Source: Plotosus lineatus
Lineage: Eukaryota; Chordata; Actinopteri; Siluriformes; Plotosidae
Assembly: GCA_024760905.1 (NCBI GenBank)
Contig: CM045745.1
Location: forward strand, 18,197,282 to 18,261,281
DNA length: 64,000 nt
Reading direction: 5' to 3'
Position numbers and translations under genes: made by a program. The notes beneath the pieces were generated by a model that did no database searches, was not told the DNA's origin, and saw nothing but the letters and a program-made list of their open reading frames with translations. Shown here piece by piece: positions 54,138 to 64,000 of the stretch; position 1 is the stretch's first letter; every line of letters starts with the position of its first letter.

Positions 54138-54888
54138 CTAACTGCTCTTTATTATGGTCTTATGGGGTGATTATTTTATCTCGTTGTGTCCTTCTGCATA
54201 CAAACACGGGATGTTAAAACAATATTTTATCATTACAGCATTTTACTGAATGGGGCCAGATGTTGAGACATCCAGTATGGCCAATATCACTCCCATTTCC
54301 AAAAGTCCCAGATGTGTAACCGAGAACTAAGAAATTGTGAAGCATTACTTTAGCACACCTTTCACTACATTTAAATAAGACACCATTACAGACCTTCAGA
54401 GGTTCACAGGTTCACTGTTACTTGACTCTCGTGCTTGAAAATGTATACTATTGACCACCAAGGCTTCACTGAAAGAAGCTGTTCTGTTGAAGACTGGACT
54501 GTATTTTTATTAACTGTAAAAGAATCCTGGACTCTTAGCACATTCCACTCAATTGCTAAAGGCTTTTCTTGGCCTCTGAATTAATGCATCAATGTTATGT
54601 AAGTGTCCAAAGCAAATGCTTCTGGCAGTGTTATGAGAACAGTAAATAGAGGAAACAAAAACAAAGGTGAGGTCTTTATTGAAGCAATGCTTCATCTGAA
54701 CATTTCCACATGCATTTCCTCAAAATATACCTCCACATATTTTGAACTTTAATCAATAAAATATCACACTGTGTGCTTGTGCCTATGAGAGGCCATGTAG
54801 GGCACAGATTCTTAACTGGTTTCACACATAACATCATATTCTCATACATACATCACTATACTCTTGCACAACATTAGTATGCCATCTT
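54138..54888. other. Intergenic, no gene seen
   Basis: About 750 bp with no recognised element or convincing coding sequence. Confidence 0.45.
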
Positions 54889-54920
54889 TTACCCCCCCCC
54901 CCCACACACACACACACACA
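54889..54920. repeat. C13(CA)n tract
   Basis: A run of about 13 C followed by nine CA units. Confidence 0.95.
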
Positions 54921-55299
54921 TTATATCATACTTTTTTACACGCACTCTCATTCTCTCAAACACTATTAAACTTGGTCACTCAATCAAACACTCTTACACA
55001 CACTACCATACCCCAACACAAACATACCTATTCCAGCTTAGACACATTATCAAATGCTTACTCGAATATTATTTTCTTTTATACATTGTAGTCAAACTCT
55101 GTTTTACTCACCATCAAGTGTGTGTGAGCATATATTACTGTGTGTAAGAATATCTGACAGCATGTGTTATAGTGTTTGATTGAAACAGAAACAAGTTTGA
55201 TTCAAAGGGAAATAATCTTAAGTGATCAGTTCCTGAGTGGTTGTTTTAAAATGAGAAAATTTACCCCCCCCCCTTCCCCGTACCCCATACCCCGTACCC
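54921..55299. other. CA/TA-rich intergenic sequence, no gene seen
   Basis: Sequence enriched in CTCTTACACACAC-like simple-repeat relics, as if an old CA tract had decayed. It ends in a C-rich stretch (55263-55308). Confidence 0.45.
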
Positions 55300-55545
55300 C
55301 CGCCCCCCATGCTGCTAACTGGGTCATCAAAGGCTGACCATGTCTCTCACTGTCTATGGTGAGAGGCATGGGAAAGAACCATTGCTGACTTCCATCAAGA
55401 ATAGGATGCATAGCCTTCAATGTGTTTCTGCCCTGTGAACTGTCCAGGTTGTACTCTGCCCTTCCCCAGAGTCGGCTGAGATTGACGCCAGCCTCCCCGC
55501 GACCTTAATTAGGATTAAGTAGTTCATAAAATGAATGAATGGATG
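55300..55545 (+). mobile_element. Chimeric SINE: SINE-1 body joined to tail B
   Basis: Plus strand: TGCTAACTGGGTCATCAAAG, then TCTCACTGTCTATGGTGAGA, CCATTGCTGACTTCCATC (SINE-1 body), then TGTGTTTCTGCCCTGTGAAC leading into tail B (ACTCTGCCCTTCCCCAGAGT, CCAGCCTCCCCGCGACC, ATTAAGTAGTTCATAAAATG and ATGAATGAATGG). It has no tRNA head and begins after a C-run, as the copies at 18388 and 38906 do. Confidence 0.78.
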
Positions 55546-55983
55546 AAGAAGCACAGCCCGCCCTTCCAGTTATGATTAATATTAATAAATAGTGGACCGA
55601 TGTGGAGTGAAGCTAGTTTTTGTTAACTCATAGCCTTATTTCAGAAATGGCATCACAGGAAATAAGTGATTTTGTTCATGAATTATATAGTTAAACTGAT
55701 GAAAAATTAAGAGGTAACATTCATGAATTAATCGGATAATGCTCACCTCCCAAGCCTGTCTGCACTCCATAACGATTTAATAATGTGCTTTCACTGGGAT
55801 CAGATGCAACCTCTTTTGAAATTTACCATATGATATTTTCTGATTGGCTGATAAGTGGTTAAAAATTAAATATTTAATCTATGAAAACTCCACTCTCTGT
55901 GTTGCAGCTTGTCAAATAATTATATTTAATGTATCTGCCTTCTCAACATAAGAACTGCAAGTTGTAGCAATTGAGTTAGTTGC

Positions 55984-55985
<2 letters not shown>
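55546..55985. other. Intergenic, no gene seen
   Basis: AT-rich, no element recognised. Confidence 0.45.

Positions 55986-56055
<70 letters not shown>
55986..56055. repeat. (TG)n microsatellite
   Basis: About 35 TG units, read directly. Confidence 0.97.
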
Positions 56056-56057
<2 letters not shown>

Positions 56058-56074
56058 TCTTAATAGCTCTACAT

Positions 56075-56480
56075 CTGGAACTTTAATTCAATTCAGTTTT
56101 ATTTGTATAGCACTTTTTACAACTGACATTGTTGCAATGCAGCTCTGCATAGTAAAGGTAAGACAAAGTATAAAGGAATTTAAGCATTTTTCACATCCCT
56201 AATGAACAAGCCTGTGGGGACGGAGGCAAGGAAAATCTCCCTCAGTTGACACAAGGAAGAATCCTTGAAAGAAACCAGGCACAAAAGGGAACCCCTTCCT
56301 CACAAGAGAAACTTCATTGCAGTATATAATTGTGGCAAAGGAGTTTCATCACCATCAGTGAAAAATCATCGTAGCATTCTCTGAGTGCACATCTAAATCC
56401 ATATGAATCTTCATTAGCAGGAGCGAGGGGCTTCCAAGATGAAAACTTCAGGCAACATTCGCTCACCAGGATGGACCAAA
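56075..56480 (+). repeat. Dispersed fish repeat, ATTCAATTCAGTTTTATTTG type
   Basis: Starts with ATTCAATTCAGTTTTATTTG and TATAGCACTTTTTACAACTG, includes ACAAGCCTGTGGGGACGGAG, GCAAGGAAAATCTCCCTCAG and GAAAGAAACCAGGCACAAAA, and ends with the segment shared with 11298-11475. This is a widespread fish repeat, known to me by its sequence and not by a formal family name. Confidence 0.75.
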
Positions 56481-56757
56481 GGTATCAGAGAGCGAAAGGA
56501 TCAGGAGCACCGGCATCCCAAAAGAAGCTTGTGTACCTCAACAAAATAAGATAAGAGAGGACAAGACAAGACAAGGCAAGACAAAACACGCACAGAGAAA
56601 GCAGAAGAGGAAAGAAACAGCAGTGGTGCAACTTTTTACTCACCTCTAAATTGCTAGGAGAGTGAATCGCACCAACTTCAGTCATACCCCTTAAAGTTAT
56701 AAGAAGCTCAGGCAAGTTTTACGGACATACTACACAAGCTTTTCTACTGTTTAATGT

Positions 56758-57104
56758 GAGAGATTTCCTTTCGGCTTTTTTTCCTTTATCAGGGGTCGCC
56801 ACAGTGAATGATTCGCACATTTGATTTGGCATAGGTTTTTGCATCGGATGCCCTTCCTGACACAAACCTTTAGCAAGGGACAGAAACACGCTGATGGCTT
56901 TGCAGCCTACTTGTTACGAAAGTCAGCGATGGTTCTTTTACATGCCTCTCACTATAGACAGTGAGAGACATGGCCCGCCTTTGATAACCCAGTTAGCTGC
57001 ACTGAGGGAAGGGGGGGGTGACAACCTTGTGGAGAGTGGGACTCGATCCCCCAACCTTGGGATCAGCGATCCAACACCCTATACCACTAGACCACCACTG
57101 CCCC
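56758..57104 (-). mobile_element. SINE-1 copy
   Basis: On the minus strand: head near 57104 (GGGGCAGTGGTGGTCTAGTG), body, then RTE-like tail near 56770. The target duplication TTTCTACTGTTTAATGT (56741-56757) and TTTCTACTCTGTTTAATGT (57105-57123) matches except for a 2-base CT insertion. A GGAAGGGGGGGG run is in the loop region (57005-57018). Confidence 0.9.
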
Positions 57105-57123
57105 TTTCTACTCTGTTTAATGT

Positions 57124-57954
57124 AGTTACTGTAAATGTTCTGCATTTCATGTTATGCATTTGTATTTTCTCTTACTTTTGCTGTATTTATTCTATATAAT
57201 AGTCATATAACAGTTAATCAGAAAGAACAGGAAAAAATACGGTATTTGTTAAGATATGGTTATTTGCTTCAAAAGTCACAGTATTTTAAAACTTGGACCT
57301 TCTGCTGTAGCAGAAGTTGATTGTGAGGTACATCTCGTGTGTGAGCAGCACACAAGATTGTAACCATGCAACACAAATGCTGATTGGATTATAAGGATGA
57401 GGTCAATCATAGTGCTCGTTGTGAAAAAGATGATCTTAGCTATGGGCTTCGAATCAAGCCGCCTGTCCTTGTAACATCAGCTTCAGAGAAGGTTGGGAGT
57501 TTGCGGGATGGTGGGGGAAAAACGAGGAGCGAGATTTTGTTTTTGCGCTCCTAAATCTAGCGTTGGGAGTGTGAAGCGGTGCGATCATGATCGTGCCCCT
57601 TAAACGTGATGCACTGCACAGAAAGAGAGATAGGGGTGGGGATGGGGGGGGGGGGCGCTATGCATGTTCATAACAGTGTAATGCTAATAGAAGAATTTAT
57701 TATTGCGGAGTGTAGACAGGGACTCTGGCATAACTCATTATGGTAGCATGAATAAAAAAAAAAAAACAGAACGAGAAGGAAGGCAGACATGAAGTCACCC
57801 TGTGACATTGGGCAATTAGCCACTTCACTGTCAATGAACCTGTGTGAACATGTAGAGTGGGTCAGCACCAGTTTACCAGAACTCTCTATGCCTGAGAACT
57901 CCTAGATCTTCTCCTTTATCAAATAAATAAATAAATAAATAAATGTTTTTTAAA
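57124..57954. other. Intergenic, no gene seen
   Basis: Contains a G-run at 57643-57654, an A-run near 57752 and an (AAAT)n run at 57920-57945. The CTGTAGCAGAAGTTG to CCGTCC region near 57300-57560 is GC-richer than its surroundings but codes for nothing I can name. Confidence 0.45.
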
Positions 57955-59640
57955 AAAAGGGTTTGACTAAGCAAGTAAGTTTTCAGCCTAGTCTTAAAAA
58001 CAGAGACTGTTGGAGTCCCAAACATTAAATGAAAGCGTATTCCACAACTGTGGGGTTTTGTAAGAGAAAGCTCTTCCCACTGCAGTGGTCTTCGTTATTC
58101 GTGGTATCACTGAGTATATAGCCCCTTTTGATCTAACTGGTGCTGGATCATAGATAACAAAAAATCTGAGATAATGTTGTGAGAGACTATTAAGTGCTTC
58201 TTCTTCTTCTTCTTCCTCTTTTTCTTTCGGCTGTTCCCTTCAGGGGTCACCACAGCAAATGATCTGCCTCCATCTCTCCCTATCCTCTGCATCTTCTACT
58301 ATTTCTCCAACGACCTTCATGTCCGCCTTCACCACATCCATAAATCTTCTCTTTGGTCTTCCTCTGGGCCTTCTGCCTGGTAGTTCCAACCTTAGCATCC
58401 TGCTACCACTATACTCACCATCCCTCCTCTGTACATGTCCAAACCATCTCAATCTAGCCTCTCTGACTTTGTCTCCAAAACATCTAACATTAAGTGCTTC
58501 ATAGGTTAAAATTTGTAATTTATATTTGTTTTGACATCTAATTGGGATCCAGCACAGGATAAATAAAATAGGGATGATGTGGTTTGTGTCTTCTGGTTTT
58601 AGTAAGAACTCTTGTTGCTGCATTGTGGACTAGCTGGAGCTTGTTTATGCACCTATTAGAACATCCAGACAGTAACACATTAAAATAATCTATTCTTGAG
58701 GTAACAAAAGCATGAACAACTTTTTCTGCATCATGAAGTGACATATTTCTTATTTTAGCGATATTCCTGAGATGAAAGAAGGCTACCTCGGTAATATTAT
58801 CTATGTGAGCTTCAAATGAAAGATCAGGATAAATAATTACTCCAGTGTCTTTTACATTGATGAAACTGAAACACCATCCAAACTTGCTACATAATCAGAA
58901 CTCTTATTTAGTCTCTGCATGTGAGCAGAGTACAAGTCTAATCAAAGTTTATTGAGGAAGTTAGTAAGCATCCAGTGTCTAATGTCCTCTACACATTTCT
59001 CAACTTTATTAAGCTGTCGTCTCTTATCTTTGCTGAAATATATAACTGTATATCATCAGCATAACAATGAAAGTGAATACCATGATCATGAACAATATTA
59101 CCCAAAGGAAGCATGTAGTGTGAAAAAAGCAACAGACCAAGGTCCGAACCGTGTGGGACACCATACTTAGCATAATAACACACAGAGAAATCATCATTTA
59201 CATCTATAATTCGACAATGGTCAGTTAAATAAGATTTAAACCAGGAGAGGGTCGTTCCCTTAACTCCAGCAACATTTTCTAATCTGTCAAAGAGAATCGC
59301 ATGATCAATAGTGTTAAAGGCTGTGTGAAGGTCAAGTAACACAGGCAGGGACAGACAGCCATGGTGAGAGGCCACCAGTAGGTCATTTACCACCTTAATG
59401 AGTGCTGTCTTTGTGCTATGATGAGGCCTAAATCCTGATTGATACATTACTTGAATGTTATTCTTACAAAGATATTAACATACCTGCTCCTCTACAGCTA
59501 TTTATTAGAGCTTGGAGATAAAAGAGAGATGATATTGGTCTATAGTTGGACAACAGATATGGGTCATGGTCAGTTTTTTCATTTAATCAGAGGTTTGAAA
59601 ACTATTAGTTTATGGGATTTAGGTACATAGCCAGTGCTAA
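57955..59640 (-). mobile_element. L2-like LINE (RT C-terminal half), split by an RTE fragment
   Basis: Minus-strand RT pieces: SNYRPISSLL (about 59550), YQSGFRPHHSTKTALIKVVN (59440), VLLDLHTAFNTIDHAILFDR (palm A, 59345), YGVPHGSDLGLLLFSHYMLP (motif B, 59160-59100), HCYADDIQLYISAK (YADD near 59065-59050), DAEKVVHAFVTSRIDYFNVL and LQLVHNAATRVLTKT (58740-58570), then CQNKYKLQILTYEALN before the RTE insertion and KPHSCGIRFHLMFG-like sequence after it near 58040. This matches L2-type fish LINEs in order and content. Frame breaks are numerous. Confidence 0.78.
58201..58488 (-). mobile_element. RTE LINE 3-prime fragment inside the L2-like LINE
   Basis: The 12-bp target duplication ATTAAGTGCTTC is perfect at 58189-58200 and 58489-58500. 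The insert (288 bp) encodes DKVREARLRWFGHVQRRDGE, RPRGRPKRRFMDVVKADMKV and RQIICCGDP, followed by the RTE tail (GGGGTCACCACAGCA complement) and an AAG run at its 3-prime end. It is strongly 5-prime truncated, as LINE copies often are. Confidence 0.95.
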
Positions 59641-59696
59641 GGAAATAATTATTTATATTTAATAAAGGGTTGAGTGTGAGTATTGGCCCTGTGATT

Positions 59697-59785
59697 GTCT
59701 GGCTTCACCTAGAGTTGGCTGAGATGGGCGCTAGCTTCTCCACAACCCTAATTAGTATTAGGTGGCTTAGAAAATGAATAAAGGG
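59697..59785 (+). repeat. SINE tail-B fragment
   Basis: TGGCTTCACCTAGAGTTGGC, TGAGATGGGCGCTAGCTTCT and TTAGTATTAGGTGGCTTAGA with AAATGAATAAAGG. Tail B only, diverged. Confidence 0.6.
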
Positions 59786-60549
59786 TGGATCAATTATGTG
59801 AATAGCTGTTTAAAGAAACATGTAGGTTTTGGATCATCAAAACACATGTTGATGATTTAGATGGAATTTTGAGAAAATTGATGAGATTAGATTTGTCTTT
59901 TGAATGGGGCTAAGACACTAGTTCCTGACCTGATCGCAGGATATCATTATTTACTGTATTTGTTCCTGACATTTCTGACTAAGGTATAGAATCACAGAAT
60001 AGTGATAGAATTGACGAATGTGCAGCAGTGAAATTTGTTACTGTACAAATAATAATATAGACCCAGCAAATTAATATAAACATGCATTATTTTCCTTTTT
60101 TACAAGAAAAAAAAAAAAAATCAGATCCAAGCATTAAATAAAATTGGCTGTGGTAACCATGAGCTTCATATTATGTACAAATACAATGTTAAATTGAAAA
60201 ACATTGAATTGTAGGTTGTTGAGCTGCATTACATTAACATAACTCTGTTTAGGCTAAGCTTGCCATGCAGTAATGCAGTAGTGTCCACTCAATACAAATA
60301 GCAGCTCTTAAAAGCTTTAAGAAAGATTAGGCAGACAAATCCAAAGGCACAATTCAAACTTGAAAACATGAGACAGTTCAATCTATCAAAAAAAAAAAAA
60401 AAATAGTTCAGCACAGAAAATTCACAGAGCAAGACACCATGTTCACAGACATGGTATGGAGATCAGACATTTTTTACAATGGTTTGTAAAGAAAGAAACC
60501 AATGCTTAGCAATGTCAATATTTCAGTAACTGCATGTGAATTTCAGATA
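59786..60549. other. Intergenic, no gene seen
   Basis: AT-rich with A-runs near 60106-60120 and 60389-60402. No coding sequence or repeat family recognised. Confidence 0.5.
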
Positions 60550-61461
60550 CAGTAGATCCCCATTTTTTTTTTGCGATGGTTCGGTTCCTGCCCTTCCCAT
60601 GGCTTAAAAAAGTCTGAGTTATTGACACGGTTTTAAAACCCTATGTATGATATTGCATGCGCTAAAATATGCTTCTTAAACACATTCTATAGACAGTCTT
60701 ACTCATTAATACAGTAATAATGCAGTGAAATGTAGTAATGATGAAGTAAAATCTTTTTTTAATTTTGTAATGTGATAATATTTATTAATGAATAAAACAC
60801 TTAGGCTCCTTACCAGAAGCTTGTAAGATGTACTGTTTGCCTGACATCATAGGGCTTAACTAATTATTAAAAACACACTAAAAAAACCTCGAATTCACAA
60901 TTCAAACAGTAACGTTGATGACACGTGGGCGAAGGAGAAAAAAAAAGAGGTGCACACATCATCTGCAGCCAATCAGCAGGAGGGAGAAACAAAAGCTCTC
61001 AGCTATTGGCGAAATATGAATCATGTGCCAATAACTTCCGGTTTGCCACTAATCCGGAAGTGTAATAATAATGGAGTTAAATGTAGTAATGATTACATAA
61101 AAAACTTTTTAATTTTGTACTGTGATAATATTTATGAATAAATAAAGCACTTGAGCTGCTTACCAGAAGCTAGAGAAGATACCAGGCGTTTAAGTTACAT
61201 CATAGAACCTAAATAATAATTAAAAACACACTAAAAAATGTTACTTTTGTAATTCAGGCAATCATGTTGATAACTTGTGTACAAAGAAGAAAAAAGAGAT
61301 GTACGCATCATTTGCAATCAATCAGCAGGAAGGAGAAACAAAAGCTCTCAGCCAAAGCTAAATTTGAATCACGTTCTAGTTACTTCCGGGCTTGTCACCG
61401 ATCCACGAGTATGTGGGGGCACGAGCGCTGAACTGCAAATGATCAAGGGCCTACTGCACTG
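60550..61461. mobile_element. Tigger/pogo-like element, copy B, with internal tandem duplication
   Basis: Left end CAGTAGATCCCCAT next to TA (60548-60549); right end near 61461 followed by TA, with the conserved CAAGGGCCTACTG at 61444-61456 just inside a few extra bases. It shares ATATGCTTCTTAAACACATT, ATAGACAGTCTTA and CAATCAGCAGGA with copy A at 44753. A segment of about 350 bp is duplicated inside (about 60770-61080 and 61125-61440, both with GCTTACCAGAAGCT / AATCAGCAGGA.GGAGAAAC). No transposase. Confidence 0.75.
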
Positions 61462-61644
61462 TAAAGTGTAACTAGGTGTAAGTGCTGAGAGGTGTACTGG
61501 TGGTCATATGATCAGAATTAATAATCTGGTGTGACTGAGATTGTGAGGTGCATGCCGAGAAGTACAGAATACTGATTGGGATTTGATGTTTTCAGAGAAC
61601 CACTGATGTACACAGTCAAATCAATTTAATCCAGCAGTTGGAGA

Positions 61645-62335
61645 AGTTACGTTAAACTGTTTTCAGGTTTTTTACATCCCAGACAATAATGTAATAATTT
61701 ACTATACATTTGGAATCTAATAAATTGTTGGATTCCTTTATGTGGTTATAGCCAAATAATACTCCTGGAGGACTAGACTTCTTGCTAGCAATATTCTGTT
61801 CTTTTTCTGTCATCTTGTGTAGGAACGTCAGCGAGTTGTGGTTGGTGTACACTTGTATGGGTTCATTGGACAATTATACCTCCAATTGCTGTATTGCTAG
61901 CATCAGGGCAAGGGTCTCCTTTTCGATGGTGGAATAGTTTTTCTGGTGGGTATTGAATTTCTTCGAGAATAAGCAGACCGGCTGCCCAAGGCCTTCCTTG
62001 TTTAGCTGCAACATGATGGTGCTTGTATCCATGTTTCTAGCATCTATATCCAGGTAGATGGTTTAGCAAAATCTGGGACCTTTAGAATAGATTGTATGCA
62101 TAGTAGGGACTTGGCATCATTGAAGGCCCTCTGGCAGGATTCAGACCAAACATACTCCCTGTCTTTCTTGAGTAAATTGGTTAATGGTGATGTCTGTGAA
62201 GTTTATACAGAACTCTGCAGTCCGCTATACCCAGGAATCTTATTAGTTCACGTTTATTCTTGGGCACTGGGAAATCCACGATACTTTGGACTTTTGCTGT
62301 GATTGGAGCTATTGGCTTATGGCTTATGATGTATC
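61645..62335 (-). pseudogene. Gypsy RT thumb and RNase H fragment
   Basis: On the minus strand: KVQSIVDFPVPKNKRELIRF and LGIA (thumb motif, about 62330-62260), then RNase H pieces (DIDARNMDTSTIMLQLNKEG, GQPVCLFSKKFNTHQKNYST, IEKETLALMLAIQQLEV near 62040-61890) and VYTNHNSLTFLHKM (61865-61830), ending in YNHIKESNNLL without the ADALSR end. It closely resembles the RNase H of Gmr1-like gypsy elements, so it may be a sister piece of the element at 8081-10700. The catalytic DEDD set is only partly preserved (TNH instead of TDH). Confidence 0.72.
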
Positions 62336-62339
62336 TCTT

Positions 62340-64000
62340 TAGGGGTCGGGTGCAGTGTAAGTTGGGTGGCCGCCGAAGGCATGGGTTCTGTCGGACCGAT
62401 CCTTGGCTACTTACTCTGACCCTCGGGACATGGAATATCACCTGTCTGGCGGGGAAGGAGCCTGATCTGGTGCGTGAGGGGGGGGGGGGTACCAACTAGA
62501 TATAGTCGGGCTCACCTCAATGCATTGCTTGGGCTCTGGAACCATCCATCTCGAGAGAGGCTGGACCTTATTCTATTCTGGAGTTGCTCATGGGGAGAGG
62601 CGGCGAGCCGGTGTGGGTATTCTTGTTGTCCCCCGTCTTGGTGCCCAAATGTTGGGGTTCTCCCCGGTTGACGAAAGGGTAGCTTCCCTTTGTCTTCGGG
62701 TGGGGGGACGGGACCTGACTGTTATTTGTGCTTATGCACCAAATGACAGTTCAGAGTATCCACCCTTTTTGGAGTCCTGGGGGTGTTGGAGAACGCTCCC
62801 TCGGGAGACTCACTCGTTGTCTTGGGAGAGTTCAATGCCCATGTGGGCAACAATAGTGTGACCTGAAAGGGTGTGATCGGTAGGTACGGCCTTTCCAGTC
62901 TGAATCTGAATGATGTTTCGTTGTTGGACTTCTGTGCTCGTCACAGTTTGTCTATCATGAACACCATGTTCAAACATAAGTGTTCCCATAAGTGCACTTG
63001 GCACCAGGACACCCTAGATCACAATTCGATGATTGACTTCATAGTCATGTCATCGGACTTGCGGCCATATGTTCTGGACACGGGTGAAGCGAGGAGATGT
63101 GCTGTCTACCAATCACCACCGGGTGGTGAGTTGGCTTTGGTGGTGGGGGAGGCTGCCTTCCAGACCTGGCAGGCCCAAGCGTGTAATCAGGGTCTGCTGG
63201 GAACGTTTGGCGGAGTCTCCTGTCCGAAAAGCCTTTAACTTCCACCTCCGGCAGAGCTACAACCACGTCCCAGAGGAGGCGGGGGACATGGAATCTGAAT
63301 GGGCTATGTTTCGTACCTCCATTGCTGAGGCAGCAGCACATAGCTGTGGCTGTAAGGTTGTCGATGCTTGTTGTGGCGGTAACCTCCGAACCCGGTGGTG
63401 GACACCTGCGGTGAAGGGGGCTGTCCAGCTGAAGAGGGAGCCTATTGGGTTTTATTAGCCTGTGGGATTCCCGAGGCAGCAAACAGGTACCGGCAGGCCA
63501 AACGTGCTGCAGCCGAGGCTATTGCAGATGCAAAATCTCGGGCATAGGAGGAGTTCGGTGAGGGCCTAGAGAGTGATTATTGGTTGGCCTCAAAAAGGTT
63601 CTGGGCTGCCATCCGACGCCTTAGGAGGGGGAAGCAGTTCTCCACAAACACTGTTTACAGTGGAGGTGGGGAGCTGCTTACCTGGACTGGGGATGTCGTC
63701 GAGAGGTGGAGGGAATACTTTGAGACCTCCTCAATCCCACCAACATGCACTCCTTGGAAAAGGAAGACCCTGGGGTTTCGGGTGGGGGGTCCGCTCATCA
63801 CTGGAGTGGAGGTCAGTGAGGTTGTCAAAAAAATCCTTGGTGGTCGAGCTTCGGGGCTGGACGAGATCCGCCTGAAATATCTCAGGGTTCTGGATGCTGT
63901 GGGACTGTCTTGGTTGACACGTCTCTGCAACATCGCGTGTTCATCGGGGACTGTACCTCTGGATTGGCAAACTGGGGTGGTGGTCCCGATTTTTAAGAAG
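62340..64000 (+). mobile_element. LINE-X copy 2, opposite orientation, continues past the window
   Basis: Corresponds to 22610 downward of copy 1: GMWNITCLAGKEPDLVREG-like at 62430-62480, GERRRAGVGILVVPRLGAQM at about 62590-62650, LGFSPVDERVASLCLRVGGR, DLTVICAYAPNDSSEYPPFL, FNAHVGNNSVT-like at 62830-62860, TWHQDTLDHNSMIDFIVMSS at 63000-63060, WWGRLPSRPGRPKRVIRVCW, NPRTRWWTPAVKGAVQLKRE, then the RT start VPLDWQTGVVVPIFKK at the end of the window. Relative to copy 1 it lacks about 370 bp at the 5-prime end and joins the gypsy fragment abruptly. Frame breaks occur. Confidence 0.85.

Overview
This is repeat-dominated non-coding DNA from a vertebrate, almost certainly a ray-finned (teleost) fish. 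The evidence is the combination of repeats: RTE-type LINEs with the fish '3-prime CTGTGGCGACCCCTGA' tail, a Rex1-like and an L2-like LINE, a chromodomain Ty3/gypsy element, a gypsy fragment with the Gmr1-type gene order, Tc1/mariner, PIF/Harbinger and pogo/Tigger-like DNA transposons, two tRNA-headed SINE families and very long (TA)n, (CA)n and (CT)n tracts. I find no host protein-coding gene I can defend. Every recognisable reading frame belongs to a mobile element, and nearly all are broken by stops or frameshifts.

Layout. 1-5060: SINE pieces, the left copy (2858-4316) of a terminal-inverted-repeat element whose second copy lies inverted at 13969-15978, and a 241-bp near-perfect palindrome (4654-4894) whose two arms each fit the hammerhead ribozyme core. 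5060-11050: a minus-strand LINE with a restriction-like endonuclease, abutting the LTR of a deleted Gmr1-like gypsy element (order PR-IN-RT), then a SINE. 11050-18120: a Rex1-like fragment, degenerate repeats, the right inverted element and a Tc1 element carrying a SINE. 18120-23870: an RTE LINE split by a 3.35-kb insertion of another LINE ('LINE-X'). 23951-29010: a nearly full-length chromovirus with two LTRs. 30674-35949: a LINE whose ORF1 carries a canonical 2A peptide after a hydrophobic leader, with an antisense U6 snRNA fragment at its 5-prime end inside the target-site duplication. 36425-38240: Tc1 fragments. 39911-47635: a large Harbinger element with a MADF/SANT-like gene and a convergent DDE transposase, hosting an RTE fragment in its intron and a Tigger-like insertion. 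47636-64000: Tc1, LINE and SINE fragments, two Tigger-like elements, an L2-like LINE with an RTE insertion, a gypsy RT-RNase H piece and a second LINE-X copy that runs off the window.

Nesting gives a relative chronology: SINE-1 copies sit inside Tc1 and inside the 2A LINE, LINE-X sits in RTE, RTE sits in L2 and in the Harbinger intron, each with a readable target-site duplication. SINE-1 ends in the same tail as the RTE LINE, which points to RTE as its mobiliser. Other copies join the SINE-1 body to the tail of SINE-2, so tails have been exchanged.

Limits: family names rest on motif recognition by eye. Boundaries without a stated duplication are accurate to perhaps 10-50 bases. Clade calls and the ribozyme call need the computations named in the findings.
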